Part shown: positions 26,595 through 37,600 of the stretch, piece by piece
Position numbering within the stretch: position 1 is the stretch's first letter
Layout of the letters: every line of letters starts with the position of its first letter
Source: Nonlabens antarcticus
Lineage (GTDB): Bacteria; Bacteroidota; Bacteroidia; Flavobacteriales; Flavobacteriaceae
Assembly (NCBI RefSeq): GCF_015356755.1
Contig: NZ_JADFCO010000066.1
Coordinates: 1-64,000 of the forward strand
Length of the DNA: 64,000 nucleotides
Reading direction: 5' to 3'
The notes under the pieces: generated by a model
The model's database searches: none
Told to the model about the DNA's origin: nothing
The model's input: only the letters and a program-made list of their open reading frames with translations
Translations under genes and position numbers: made by a program

Positions 26595-28612
26595 ATCAGT
26601 AAGTCTTTAACTTTAGTAGCATTGGGTTCGTTCACAATCTCGTAAACCGTAATTCGAGGCGTTTTATAATAAATGTTTATTTCTCGGCCTCGTTCTCTCA
26701 GAACGTTGATGATGTGGGAAGCTTTAATTTGGTCTTGGGTTTTAAGATCATTCTGTTTATTTGCAGAAGAAACACGATCATACATAAAAACAAAAGTGCT
26801 TTGTGGTAATACAACTTCTGGGTTTGACTTTAAGTAGAAGTGATCATCTTTGTAGGTTTGATATTGCTTATCCTTATCTAAGTATTCTTCATTAAAGGTA
26901 TCGTAGTCCAAAAAGAAATGCTTCAACTTACTCAATTTAGCATTTTTGCTATTGTGAACTACCACATATGAAAACGGAGATAGATCAGAATTCATCTGGT
27001 CATAAACCTTTACAATGTCAGAATTCACCGGATTCTTTTTAGGGTAGTCTGTTAATGTATTTCCAGTAGTTAGTACTAAAACGAGTATGGTCGCTCCAGC
27101 TGCCACAACTAGTTTTGCATTAAAACTAAGCGGATCTGTCTTGGTAAAATATGCACCGGATATATAAATAGTGTAAACCCATCCAGCAATCAGCATGGGT
27201 ACAAAAATGGAAAGCAGCTGGTTGAGCACGTCCTGATCTATAAAAAACAGCTCGAAGGATGGAAGTAAAAAGAATATGAACATCAATAGCGAGAGTATAT
27301 TCAAGCCCTTATAACTTCGATTTTTTAAGTACGCAAAACTTGTTGCCAGTACGAGCAAACCAGAGGCAATCTGATATATTAAAATCAGATCTGACACAGG
27401 CACTATTAATTGAGGGGCATAAGTATAGGTGCTAATTTGATAAAGGTTCGTTTTTAGGTAATACACTAATGAATATTGCTGGACGACAGCAGCGATTCCT
27501 AAAATTACGAGAGCAATCGCAATCGCACTCAAATAAGAGAAGATAGACATCGTGACCCTTTCCTTGTTACATTTCCAGTTATGTAAAGATGTGATCAGGA
27601 TAACTACCGGTAGAAAAAAGATACCTACAAATAGATTTGTGAACAGTACAGCTAGAGCGAGTACAAAGAGAGTGATAAAATGATGTTTCGATTTTGCAGG
27701 AAGTTCTGCAGGATCGACTAAATAAACTAGGAAGGGAAGTGCCAGAGACATCGCCAAAAAAACAGATTTAGGCTGCGTCATTAAATTAATATCTAACGGT
27801 AATAATATGTAAAGGAACATAAAACTCAAAGCAGCTACAATTCCTGATGCGATCGTATCGCGCATTAATTTGTTGACGCTCCAGAAAATGGAAACGGTCA
27901 ATAATGCGGTCTCAATCAAACCGAATGATGTGATCGCCACAGCATCTGTAATTCCGGTAATATCACTGTAAAAATTAATGACCGCTACGTGGCCCATCAT
28001 GACGCCGTCATTGAAAAACCAGTGTTGAAGGGTAATATCCTTCATGTTTTGCAGGTCTGCATACCACAAATCGCTAAGCAAATAGGTGTCAAACAGGAAA
28101 AAATAGTATCGAGATCCCATGGCTAGCAAGGCAAGAAACACAGCAATCAGCGATTGATACTGTAAGCCTTTATTTTGGAACCTATTTTCCACAGAAACAT
28201 TCGAATTGATGGCTCTTTTATTCTGCTTGTTGAAATTTTTAGCTCCGATAATGCGCTGGCCATATTCCACACTTTTAATGGTATAGAGGATACTGCGCCT
28301 CCTGATTTTAGCCAATTGCCGTTGCAATGGTTTGCTAAAGTTGAGATTCATGAAACGCAATAGAGACAACGCCATGAATATGATGATGATGATAAAAAGA
28401 TCGTAAGAGTCTATCTGTGTTAAAAACAAGGAAGCCAGCACCAGTGCAGTTATCAGTAAAGAACATCTTAAAATGAAATAATCCAGCCCGCGCCGTTTAG
28501 AAACCTTTCTAGAAGAAATTATATTGATATAATACGCAAGCGCCAGGAATAGGAACAACCTAATAGGTCCCCAGATCATGGAAGGCGTATAAAATAACTC
28601 TACATTTTTCAC
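26591..28612 (-). CDS. Large polytopic membrane protein of Pel-like operon
   Basis: The 673-residue protein has about 13 to 15 hydrophobic helices, then a soluble C-terminal domain of about 170 residues. There is no GGDEF or GAF domain, so it is not PelD. It may take the place of PelD/PelE in organising the inner-membrane synthase, or act on lipid-linked intermediates like other multi-pass membrane enzymes. Four-base overlaps with both neighbours show it is translated within the operon. No specific family was recognised. Confidence 0.6.
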   Translation of the reverse strand: MKNVELFYTPSMIWGPIRLFLFLALAYYINIISSRKVSKRRGLDYFILRCSLLITALVLASLFLTQIDSYDLFIIIIIFMALSLLRFMNLNFSKPLQRQLAKIRRRSILYTIKSVEYGQRIIGAKNFNKQNKRAINSNVSVENRFQNKGLQYQSLIAVFLALLAMGSRYYFFLFDTYLLSDLWYADLQNMKDITLQHWFFNDGVMMGHVAVINFYSDITGITDAVAITSFGLIETALLTVSIFWSVNKLMRDTIASGIVAALSFMFLYILLPLDINLMTQPKSVFLAMSLALPFLVYLVDPAELPAKSKHHFITLFVLALAVLFTNLFVGIFFLPVVILITSLHNWKCNKERVTMSIFSYLSAIAIALVILGIAAVVQQYSLVYYLKTNLYQISTYTYAPQLIVPVSDLILIYQIASGLLVLATSFAYLKNRSYKGLNILSLLMFIFFLLPSFELFFIDQDVLNQLLSIFVPMLIAGWVYTIYISGAYFTKTDPLSFNAKLVVAAGATILVLVLTTGNTLTDYPKKNPVNSDIVKVYDQMNSDLSPFSYVVVHNSKNAKLSKLKHFFLDYDTFNEEYLDKDKQYQTYKDDHFYLKSNPEVVLPQSTFVFMYDRVSSANKQNDLKTQDQIKASHIINVLRERGREINIYYKTPRITVYEIVNEPNATKVKDLLI

Positions 28613-29415
28613 TTAAATACGGGTGGTTTTTGAAGGTCAATCTGACCTATGAATACAGGAAAATCAGTTTTAGAAAGGCGCTTTTCAATAGCAACCTTCA
28701 TTTTTTTCGTTTTGGCATATTCGATCAGTAGAAAAGGAACATCGGTAGCTTTTCTTGCGGTGTCGATTTCTGTTAAACGATCTTCAAAACCTTTTTTGGT
28801 GCGCAAACGATACGTGTCATTTGTGAAATTATAATCACTAGCAACACTTTCCACCGCTACAATATCAATGTATGGACTCGTTTCCTTCAATATGAGCAAC
28901 CCAGCATTTTGCATAAGTACGCTTTCGCGAAAGCGGGATTTCACATCTTGTAAAAAACTGAGAAGAGCCTCCTTTTTTTCGGGAGTAGGTCCCCAGATGG
29001 TGTAGTTATCAATATTATCCAGGAATATTCCATCAAAACCTTTAACAGCTAGGTGTTCCTCAATTAACGACATTAAAGATTCCCTAGTTTTAGGTGCGCT
29101 GATGTCCAAAACGTAACTGTTCCAAATATCATTTTTCGCTAGAGTTTCGGTTTTAATAGCAGCATAGTGGGAGGCAACCGCGCTAACTTCTCCCAAGCTT
29201 ATGTAGGCAAGAACTTTTTTATTTTGTGATTTGAGAACGCTTACATCTGCCGCAGTAAATAAAATAGGTTCTACCACCACATAATCTAGCCCGCTGATCT
29301 CTTGCGGGTAAAAATCTCCATAACAAAATAGGGCAGACTGCTGTGCAGTAAGCGCTGTGCGACATGATGTGAACGCTGCTAAAAGAATCATTAGAATAAT
29401 ATTAATAGGCCGCAT
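28609..29415 (-). CDS. GH114-type polygalactosaminidase-like lipoprotein
   Basis: The 268-residue product starts MRPINIILMILLAAFTSC; lipidation at C18 is likely. The body matches the TIM-barrel of family GH114 (endo-alpha-1,4-polygalactosaminidase, the hydrolase domain of PelA). It has VLAYISLGEV, FDGIFLDNIDNY with catalytic-type Asp residues, and a late PFLLIEYAK strand. It would trim galactosamine-rich exopolysaccharide in the periplasm or outer membrane. The ATG at 29415 is preferred over one at 29430 because it starts a normal signal peptide. It overlaps pelG-like by 14 bases. Confidence 0.85.
   Translation of the reverse strand: MRPINIILMILLAAFTSCRTALTAQQSALFCYGDFYPQEISGLDYVVVEPILFTAADVSVLKSQNKKVLAYISLGEVSAVASHYAAIKTETLAKNDIWNSYVLDISAPKTRESLMSLIEEHLAVKGFDGIFLDNIDNYTIWGPTPEKKEALLSFLQDVKSRFRESVLMQNAGLLILKETSPYIDIVAVESVASDYNFTNDTYRLRTKKGFEDRLTEIDTARKATDVPFLLIEYAKTKKMKVAIEKRLSKTDFPVFIGQIDLQKPPVFK
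28920..28935. repeat. Palindrome copy inside the GH114 gene
   Basis: Full 16-base form, coding SRFRES in the third possible frame. Confidence 0.9.
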
Positions 29416-31015
29416 AATAGTAATAATCAAGTTTATTGAAAAAACGCCGAGTTATAATCGTAGTTAAAATAGCAAACAATAAGGAGCCTACAAGCATTCC
29501 TACTACTGCATATTCATAAGAAATCAATCGACTTAATACGGCACCTACCACAAGGTTCACTGCTGTGACCACCGTAATGACTAGCACCGGCCGTTTGTTC
29601 CTATTGAGGGTATAAAGGTAAAGTACGTTAAGCATGCCCAAGGTCAGAAAAAAGTATCCCACACCACCTACCGCACATACCCAAAGACTTAAATCAGAAA
29701 GCTGGTCTGCAAATGCTGCCTCATAGCCCCACGATTGAGTAATTAGTAAATATAACAAGACGGCACTTGCGATACCACTAGCAAAAAAGATGCCCAGCTG
29801 ATTAAAATAATGCCTTGACATCTTCTTATTAAATAGTGGTGCATTTAGGAATGATGTTGTTCTCTGGTGGAAATCAAGAAAGCGGGAAAATGCAGATATA
29901 TTATATTCTAATACTCCTGCCAATAAAAAGAAGATAATGATGGCGAGATCCATCCCTATCTCATAATCAGATTCATAATAAACGACATACGGTAACTCCC
30001 TACCTGTATGGCTAGACCATGCGACCAGCCGGTCCATAAATACAAATATGTAGATTAAAGTACCGTAGAAAAAGTAATTGATATTGCGATAGATTGCCAG
30101 TGTGAACTTAGGCGTCTTGTTTGCAAACCCTTTTTCAGAACGTATCAATTTTTTAAAAAAAAGATAGAGGTAAAGCAGTGCTATAAGTGCGCTTACCATA
30201 ATTCCTATCCAGTGAATTATATACACATGCAGGTTGCTGTAAAAAAACAAAGATAATGAGAGCAAGGTTCCAGCGAGTATGGAAACAGAGATCATCCAGC
30301 GCTGTTTGATGGTATATAAAGGTGCTATTGCGAGAAGTAAAAACCCGATGAGCAGTGCATAAACGAATACTATAGCTATAAATAAAAATGGGTATAATCT
30401 GATAAATGAATTGATCACGGCGATTATCAGAAATACTACAAATAAGGACCTTACCCCAATGCGTAACAATTGTTTTATGGCATAATAGGTCATGGGATAA
30501 TCCTGGTTGTACCAATAAAAGGAAACTTGCTTTCCTACTACTTGAACCAGACCACCGGTTCCTACTAGTCCTAAAATGACACCAAAAACAACAGCGGTAC
30601 TCTGTAGGTCATTAAAGCCTACAAATGTCCAGAGCGAAAAGCCAAAAAAGATGATGGCAGCAATTTGAATAACAACAGGAAATAAGTGAAAAATCCCGGT
30701 GCTATAATCCTTTACGAATAAACCCGCCCTACCTGTGATGTAGCTGTTGATGGAAATGCGATCGTAGCTTTTTTTATCGGCGATTTGTTGATTCTTGTTC
30801 TTGAGTTGGTAGTATTCTGGGGTGCTAAGTTTTGTAAAAATATAGTCGGCAATGGCTGTGATAGATTCAAAACCATAGTCTGTGACGATATCTATGTCAC
30901 GTATTCCCATGGATTCAATGGTTGCTACTACCACACGCATATTCACGGGCTTGCCGTTGCGGGCTTTTACCGTAGTAATTAATTGTTCCAGCGCAATCTT
31001 GTGGTTTTCCATCAT
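29402..31015 (-). CDS. pelG: PelG-like exopolysaccharide transporter
   Basis: This encodes 537 residues with about 12 membrane helices after a soluble N-terminus of about 110 residues. It resembles PelG, a MOP-superfamily (flippase-like) transporter that works with the PelF glycosyltransferase. The YYESDYEIGMDLAIIIFF stretch and the extended N-terminal region fit this family. It overlaps the PelF-like gene by four bases. Pairing with PelF and a GH114 hydrolase makes the assignment fairly firm. Confidence 0.8.
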   Translation of the reverse strand: MMENHKIALEQLITTVKARNGKPVNMRVVVATIESMGIRDIDIVTDYGFESITAIADYIFTKLSTPEYYQLKNKNQQIADKKSYDRISINSYITGRAGLFVKDYSTGIFHLFPVVIQIAAIIFFGFSLWTFVGFNDLQSTAVVFGVILGLVGTGGLVQVVGKQVSFYWYNQDYPMTYYAIKQLLRIGVRSLFVVFLIIAVINSFIRLYPFLFIAIVFVYALLIGFLLLAIAPLYTIKQRWMISVSILAGTLLSLSLFFYSNLHVYIIHWIGIMVSALIALLYLYLFFKKLIRSEKGFANKTPKFTLAIYRNINYFFYGTLIYIFVFMDRLVAWSSHTGRELPYVVYYESDYEIGMDLAIIIFFLLAGVLEYNISAFSRFLDFHQRTTSFLNAPLFNKKMSRHYFNQLGIFFASGIASAVLLYLLITQSWGYEAAFADQLSDLSLWVCAVGGVGYFFLTLGMLNVLYLYTLNRNKRPVLVITVVTAVNLVVGAVLSRLISYEYAVVGMLVGSLLFAILTTIITRRFFNKLDYYYYAAY

Positions 31016-32526
31016 TCTATCGATGACTTAATGGATTCCCGCGGCAATGCATGTATTTCCTGGTAAACAGTTTCATATTCCGCTATGAATTTATCAACGG
31101 TAAAGTTTTCCAGAATACGCTTTCTTCCATGATCACTCATTTTTTTACGCAAGGGCTCATCCGTTAATAATCTAATGACAGCTTCACCGATCTCTTGTGC
31201 ATCTTTAGGTTTACATAAAAATCCAGAATCGGGATCGAGCGCTTCTTTTACACCACCTACATCTGTCGCTACGACAGGAACACCGCTAGCCATAGATTCT
31301 ATAACAGTATACGGAAAACCTTCAGAAATGGATGTTAGGATGGATATATCACCTTCGGCAAACAATAAATGTGCATTCTCCCTAGAGCCCATTATTTTAA
31401 AGTTTTCCTTCAGACCTAACTCTGCAATTAGGTTCAGGCATTCTGTGGTGTATTCAGGTACCGCTTTATCATCACCATAAACGAGGTATTGAACGTTGGG
31501 AACTTCCTTTTTTGCGATAGCGCAACTTTGGATCATCGTAAGGATATCCTTGAGTTCAAATATTCTGGCAAGAGCCACTACTGTGGGTATCTTTTTCAGA
31601 GGTTCTGGTTTGGGTCGTGGCGTGAATTGGTCCGGATCTATACCATTGTAGATCACTTGAATCTTAGCAGGATCTGCACCGTACCACTCTTCCCATTTGC
31701 GGTTGAAATTATTGACTGAAATAATGCGATCTGCCTTATAATAGCTCAATCGGGCAATAGCTTCCGAAAATTTAATCAATAGGTTTTTAAGGAAAAATGG
31801 AAATTCAGAATTATTCAATGCCAGCAATCGCTCCCTAATAAAAACGCCGTGTTCTGTCAAGACAATTTTAGAACCATATTTATAGTGCGCTATCAAGGCA
31901 GGAATTATAGGAAACCCGCTAATGGTAACGTGGCAAATGTCCACTTTGGGAACGTCCACAATCGCTAGTGGGATCAAAAATCTATACATCCACCGCATCC
32001 CTATCGTCATATCCAGCATAGTGGCAGCTGGGTTGCGTTCTGGAACAATTTCAGACTCGATAATCTTACGGTACATCTCCCATACCAAGACATTACGCAT
32101 GGTTTCCTTAAAATCATAATCCTCAAAAAACAACCACATCTTTTTAAAAATCTGGTCAAGCTTATCTAGATCTTGTTGATCGCTGTAAATAAAACGCAAC
32201 AATTTCTTAAAGGAAGGAAGGAACCCGCGTTTTATGGCGCGAGTGGTAGTCCACTCCTTTTTGCCTACCGTTTTGTAATACTGTTCACCATAACTTATGT
32301 AGTCATAGGGCTCATCAGGCGTCCACAAAGGCACTTGAATAACCTCTTTTATGCTTTCTGGTAATGTATATTTAGGAACCGTTTCATACGCGGCATTGAC
32401 AGAATATAATGTGAAGTCAACCCCTCGGGTCTCGCTGCATAAAATCTGTGCCCATGTAGAAACACCGCCACCATTAAATGGGTAGGTTCCTTCCGTCACA
32501 AGCATCACTTTGAGGTTTTTAGACAT
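31012..32526 (-). CDS. pelF: PelF-like GT4 glycosyltransferase
   Basis: This 504-residue cytoplasmic GT-B enzyme has the PelF-type opening LVTEGTYPFNGGGVSTWAQ at residues 9-27 with a DUF3492-like N-terminal domain. The C-terminal nucleotide-sugar half contains VVALARIFELKD and SEGFPYTVIESMASGVPVVA, the GT4 signature. PelF polymerises the Pel polysaccharide from UDP-sugars, probably UDP-GalNAc. It is the first gene of the five-gene operon. The promoter should lie in 32527-32720, but no clear box was seen. Confidence 0.88.
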   Translation of the reverse strand: MSKNLKVMLVTEGTYPFNGGGVSTWAQILCSETRGVDFTLYSVNAAYETVPKYTLPESIKEVIQVPLWTPDEPYDYISYGEQYYKTVGKKEWTTTRAIKRGFLPSFKKLLRFIYSDQQDLDKLDQIFKKMWLFFEDYDFKETMRNVLVWEMYRKIIESEIVPERNPAATMLDMTIGMRWMYRFLIPLAIVDVPKVDICHVTISGFPIIPALIAHYKYGSKIVLTEHGVFIRERLLALNNSEFPFFLKNLLIKFSEAIARLSYYKADRIISVNNFNRKWEEWYGADPAKIQVIYNGIDPDQFTPRPKPEPLKKIPTVVALARIFELKDILTMIQSCAIAKKEVPNVQYLVYGDDKAVPEYTTECLNLIAELGLKENFKIMGSRENAHLLFAEGDISILTSISEGFPYTVIESMASGVPVVATDVGGVKEALDPDSGFLCKPKDAQEIGEAVIRLLTDEPLRKKMSDHGRKRILENFTVDKFIAEYETVYQEIHALPRESIKSSIE

Positions 32527-32719
32527 GGATTTAAAGATAGGGTGAGGATCCAGTTTTTAAATTTTTACAAGCTGCAATGGTACGGATTCTTTGTCAATAT
32601 ATAAATTAATAATTATACGACAGATAGCGGTGACAGCCCCTTTTTGTAGCAGTTTTAATTTAGTTGGTGGCAGTACAAAGCACTATTGATAAAATTCTAT
32701 TCAGATATAAAATGGGTAT

Positions 32720-32739
32720 TTCGCTTTCGCGAAAGCGAA
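32720..32739. repeat. CGCTTTCGCGAAAGCG palindrome
   Basis: The perfect 20-base form TTCGCTTTCGCGAAAGCGAA lies in the divergent gap between the Pel-like operon and the aldo/keto reductase gene. The rest of the 320-base gap is AT-rich with no recognisable gene. Confidence 0.95.
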
Positions 32740-32846
32740 CTTGCCATCAATCTTAAGATCATCAAGAAGCCTAAAATAATGTCAAAATTAATTCACAGCA
32801 GTCCAGGCGTTACATTGTAGCCTAATTTAGTGTAAAAATAGAAAAG

Positions 32847-33815
32847 ATGAAGACGCGTCAAATAGGAACTACAGATTTGAGAATGCCACCTATCGCTTTT
32901 GGCTGTAATGTGCTGGGATGGACGATGGATGAGAAAGAATCGTTTGAAGTCCTCGATAAATTGTTTGAAATGGGGTTCAATTACATGGATACTGCCGATG
33001 TTTATTCCAGATGGATTGACGATCATGAAGGTGGTGAAAGTGAGCGCGTGCTAGGAAAGTGGATGAAATCTCGTGGTTTGAGAGATAAGATCATTGTAGC
33101 AACTAAAGTAGGAATGGACGTGGGTCAGGGTTCTATCGACCTATCTAAAAGCCACATTAAAAAACAAATTGATGCCAGTTTAAAAAATCTGCAAACCGAT
33201 TATGTTGATTTTTATTTCTCTCATAAATATGATGAAAGCACTCCGGTTGCAGAAACGCTAGAAACATACGCCCAATTACAAAAAGAAGGGAAATTACGCC
33301 ATATCGCAGCTTCTAATTTCCCGATGGAAAAATTTAAAGAATCTGTGGAGTATTCGAAAGAACATAGTTTGCCTTCCTATCAAATCTACCAGCCAGAATA
33401 TAGCCTTTTAAACCGCATCGATTTTGAAAAGGAGTATCAGGAATACGTAATGAAAAACGATATTTCTATCACTAATTACTGGGCACTTGCAAATGGTTTT
33501 TTAACTGGAAAATACGAGTCAAAGGAAGATATAAAAGGAACTTCAAGAGCAAATAACCTAGAGCAATATTTTACAGAACGTGGCGAGCGTATTTTACATT
33601 CCCTGAAAATCATAAGTGAACAAACCGGTATCTCGCAAGCAGGTGTAACCATTGCATGGACGATGGCGCAACCTGGGATCACCGCACCTATTGTAAGTGC
33701 AACTAAAAAGTCCCAACTCAAGGCATTTGAAGAAGCAGTGCAAACTGAATTGTCAGAGGATCAAATCACCGTTCTTAATAATGCTAGTATCAAACACGAG
33801 GAAGACGATATTTAA
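32847..33815 (+). CDS. Aldo/keto reductase
   Basis: The 322-residue TIM-barrel oxidoreductase carries the complete catalytic tetrad D48, Y53, K87 and H126. The NADPH-binding ends are TNYWALANGF and IVSATKKSQLKAFEEA, typical of the family. It resembles the Tas/YajO-like group that reduces aldehydes or ketones. It is a single gene with its own terminator. The substrate cannot be read from the sequence. Confidence 0.93.
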   Translation: MKTRQIGTTDLRMPPIAFGCNVLGWTMDEKESFEVLDKLFEMGFNYMDTADVYSRWIDDHEGGESERVLGKWMKSRGLRDKIIVATKVGMDVGQGSIDLSKSHIKKQIDASLKNLQTDYVDFYFSHKYDESTPVAETLETYAQLQKEGKLRHIAASNFPMEKFKESVEYSKEHSLPSYQIYQPEYSLLNRIDFEKEYQEYVMKNDISITNYWALANGFLTGKYESKEDIKGTSRANNLEQYFTERGERILHSLKIISEQTGISQAGVTIAWTMAQPGITAPIVSATKKSQLKAFEEAVQTELSEDQITVLNNASIKHEEDDI

Positions 33816-33835
33816 ACCCGTACAATTTCAAAAGC

Positions 33836-33862
33836 AAAACCACGCCTGGAGGCGTGGTTTCT
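33836..33862 (+). terminator. Terminator of aldo/keto reductase gene
   Basis: Ten-base perfect arms (AAACCACGCC and GGCGTGGTTT) surround a TGGA loop, followed by T-rich sequence. A runs on the other side may let it serve the small minus-strand gene at 33913-34014 too. Confidence 0.9.
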
Positions 33863-33912
33863 TATTTATTGATTTAACGATTGATCGTAACGGGTTACGA
33901 TATGCGAGCGCC

Positions 33913-34014
33913 TTATTTCTTAGGAGCTTGCTTTGCAGTTTTAGCAGCAGCTTTAGGCTGTGGCTTTGACTGAGGCTTAGCAGGCGCAGCCTGCTTTTTT
34001 TGCTGTTGTGCCAT
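33913..34014 (-). CDS. 33-residue Lys/Ala/Pro/Gln-rich protein
   Basis: The reading frame encodes 33 residues made almost only of A, K, P, Q, S and T, starting MAQQQKKQAAPAKPQ and ending QAPKK. Such strongly basic, disordered composition recalls the tails of histone-H1-like or AlgP-like DNA-binding proteins. The start is an ATG and the frame is clean to a TAA. Coding bias is strong for so short a frame, which favours a real gene. Its role is unknown; nucleic-acid binding is a guess. Confidence 0.55.
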   Translation of the reverse strand: MAQQQKKQAAPAKPQSKPQPKAAAKTAKQAPKK

Positions 34015-34552
34015 GGTATATGACTTTAAGATTAGCATACTAAAGGTAGACAGATTTGATATTAGAACGAATTCTCATTAGCGATAATTTAACTAGAACC
34101 TTTATTCCAAATTTGACAGATCAAAAGTCTAAGTAATTATATACCAGCCGAATAAAATGTCGAAATATGATCAAATGAGAAGTCAAAGTAATTAATTATA
34201 AAGTTTTGTAGCGATGTGCAAACATTCTCAAAGGATCATTTAAGATATGTAAGTTCACCCAATAGGCACGGTATTCAAATTTTGCCAGTTTCAAAAAATG
34301 ATTTTCTATACAGGCGATCAAGTTGAGAATACATAAACATCAGTTTTATAATCTCAAACCTATTTTATTTCTTGAATATCTAAGATGATGAAGCTTCACA
34401 AAAAAAACTGATTCGGTAAATGGTTTTAGGAAGGTTTGAAATAAACAGCTGTTCACTAGAAGAAATCTAGTAACCTAAAATTTCTGAAGATTCAAAATAA
34501 AAAAGAACCCTATTATATTTAGGACACCTCTAAATTCAAAACAGAAACAAAA
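34015..34552. other. Intergenic, no gene seen
   Basis: About 540 AT-rich bases lie between the small basic protein gene and the terminator of the BamA-fusion gene. Short frames here have no start or composition that suggests coding. No tRNA-like fold or palindrome was seen. Confidence 0.5.
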
Positions 34553-34582
34553 AAAAGCCTGAAGATTCCTTCAGGCTTTCTA
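34553..34582 (-). terminator. Terminator of the BamA-fusion gene
   Basis: Eleven-base perfect arms (AAAGCCTGAAG and CTTCAGGCTTT) surround an ATTC loop. On the minus strand a T run follows the stem. It lies about 25 bases past the stop codon. Confidence 0.9.
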
Positions 34583-34606
34583 AGCTCTTAAATAATCTTA
34601 ATTGGG

Positions 34607-37600
34607 TTAGAACCTAAAGCCAGCGGTAAACAGGATCCTGCTATCCTCATCACTCACATAGTATCCTACGTTTGCAGTGATGGCCTTGAATCCATTGATA
34701 AATATGGAACCACCATAACTGTTATGCCACTTATCAGAATTATCATTATCATTCCAAACTCTTCCATAATCAAATCCAGCGGTAACTCCTATACGAATAG
34801 GAACAAACGCAGTTCTGAACTGTGTAATACCTACACGCAGATCTGTAGACTGGTAAAACGAAGTTTGACCCAAGAACCTTTCATTTCTAAAACCTCTCAG
34901 GCTTTCATTTCCACCTACGGTTGCAGCGTGATAAAACTCATAACTATCGCCTATGATAAAGTTGGCTTGAGCTTTTGTAGCGATAGCTGCCGCTCCACTT
35001 TCATGTATCGGGTAGATAAAAGAAAGTGTAGGTTGTACATAGGAAAACTCGTTATTGAAACCATCCTCAATATTGCGTTTGTATCCAGCAATAAGTCCAG
35101 CCTCCATCCCACGACGTGGATAGCTTATCAGACCTTGTTTATTATTATAATTCAAACCTACCTCACCACCAGCATATAATTGTCTTTCAAATACACCAGA
35201 TGCAGGCGTAAAGAACTGCTGTGCAAATCCATTATTTTCATCATCCACTTCATTAGACTCTAATCGTGCAGAAATATGAGCGGTAAAATCATCGTATTTC
35301 TTATACTGCAGAGAAGGCTCGATATGCCATTGTTGAATCTTAGTACGGTTGAAATCCATGTCAACAGCATCGTCATCGTAAACCGTTTCGTTTCCTATCC
35401 CAAAAAAGTTAGTTGCATAGTTATCTGTGGTGTACCTCGCATCAAAACCTAGATTCCAGTTGTAAAAGACATGAGCAAACTCTCCGTAATATTCCAATTC
35501 AATACCCTGCGTGGCAGAATAGTATTTGGCTGCAAATTTATGTTGGGTTGTAAATGGATTGCGTTTCAAACGATACGTAGTGTACGTATCAGAAACACCT
35601 ACTTTAAAACCAGCATCAGGATCAAAGCCTACACTAGGAAGAATGACATTGTTAGAATAAATGCGCTTCTGTGGATCGTAGTTATTGATGTCATAGGAAT
35701 CTGATAAAAACGTGCTAACGGGAGTTTTAAAGGTATTTTTTTTAGAAGCATAATCATACACTTTGACGTTTCTTCTATTTTGAATATCGTAAATATCATT
35801 CTCCTCACCACCAAAGATTTTCAACTTGATGTAGTTATTTCCATCACCGGTAACGTTGATAGAATCATCACCATCAAGTCCATATACCCATACTTCCTTA
35901 GTCAAATCCTTTGAATAGGTGTTTTTAAATAGGATGGTATCATTTTGCTTTACGGTAATATTCGTAACACCGTCTTTCTCTCTTAAAATATCAATGGTAT
36001 TGTCCTTTGTAGTGGCTACAATGATTTCATACTTCTTAAAGTACTCAAAATAATTCTTCGCAATATCTACGAGATTCTCCCGGCGTAACTTTAGAACTTC
36101 TTTAATCTTATCAGTATCCTCATCAGTAGTATCAGGTAATAAGTTTGCGAAAGCATTGTCAATCACATCATCCGTTAAGTTTTGTTGAATAAACTCTGCC
36201 TGGTTTTTCCAGTCACTCCAGTCGGCTCGATTGATAAAGCTCTTATCTAAATAAAAACCAGCGTTATTGAATGTTTTTATGTTTTTTATTTCGGGCGCAT
36301 AGGACTGCATATTCCTAGCAAGCGGTGCTCCTAACTTCAGGATAGCAGGAAATACTCCATCGTACTTAGGAAAGGCTTGATCACGATCTCTAGGTATAGG
36401 AGTGTACAAATTAGTACCATCTTTCTGTTCTTTCATCGCCCAACGCCATTGATCTGCATGACGGTCCCAGTCACCTATCAACATATCAAACAGACGCGCC
36501 TTTAGATATTCTGCTTCATCAACCCGTGCATTCGGATCGTTTCTAAGTTCAATAAATAAATCTGAAGTACTAATAATATCGTCCGGATCACCGAATATTT
36601 TTAGATCTATATTCTCGTCGCCTACGTGCTCTTCAATCATGTAAAGCTTATCGCCATAACTTCCATTAAATCTTCCTAAACGCTCTTGCTTAGGTAGGTA
36701 AACTACTTTAGGAGTAGCGTGAAGTAAATTAACAGCGTCCATTAAATCATTAACTGCAAACTGCGCGTACGGATGAGAAGTTGTATAGAAATCCTGTACA
36801 ATATCTTCTGCAACTGTATTTCTAGCATATTCTAAGACATAATGGTCATCAATAGAAGACTGGATAAAGCGCACCGCACTTTTACGCAACTCTCTAACGG
36901 TAAATTCATTTTCATTGTCATCTATCAAACGCAAGCTTCTGGATTGATTTCCACCACCTTCGGTAATAGCTCTAACATTAAATGGAAGACTGTCTAAAAA
37001 CAATACGGGAGCAGTTATCTGCTTTCCATAAGCATCTCTATAATGCTCACCCCAAAACCACTTATAAATCCCAGATTTGTCCGTCTCCTCTTTAGTATAG
37101 ACAGAGGCTTCATAAGTTGGTCCAAAATCGTCGTTCTTATAATATTCAAAATCATTTGGACTCGCTTTTTTCAACTTTATAGGCGTTGTGAAAATTAGGT
37201 TTGCCTTTCCATTTTCAACTGTATAAATTTCTACTTCAGAACTACCGTCTTTAAATACATTAAGTTTAGAAAAACCATTTTCATCACTTGCATATTTTAC
37301 CTTGTTAGAATTGTCTCTCGTTTTTTGAGTAGCAGCAGTGGCACCACTCATGATTTGCGGTATCCCATCATCCATCATAAACTGAAGGTTTCTATGGTTT
37401 CCAGAAACAAAAATGACATCTTCAAATCGACTAGCAATTGTTTCTAGTCTACCCGTTAAATACTGCATCTCATTGCTGAAATAAGCTTGGTTGGAAAAAC
37501 CACCCAAACGTTCAAAAAAACCACGTCTGTTTGCACTTAAAATAGGGTGATGAATGGCAACTATGATAGTTTTGTTCTGTTCATCTTTAAGTTCATCTGC

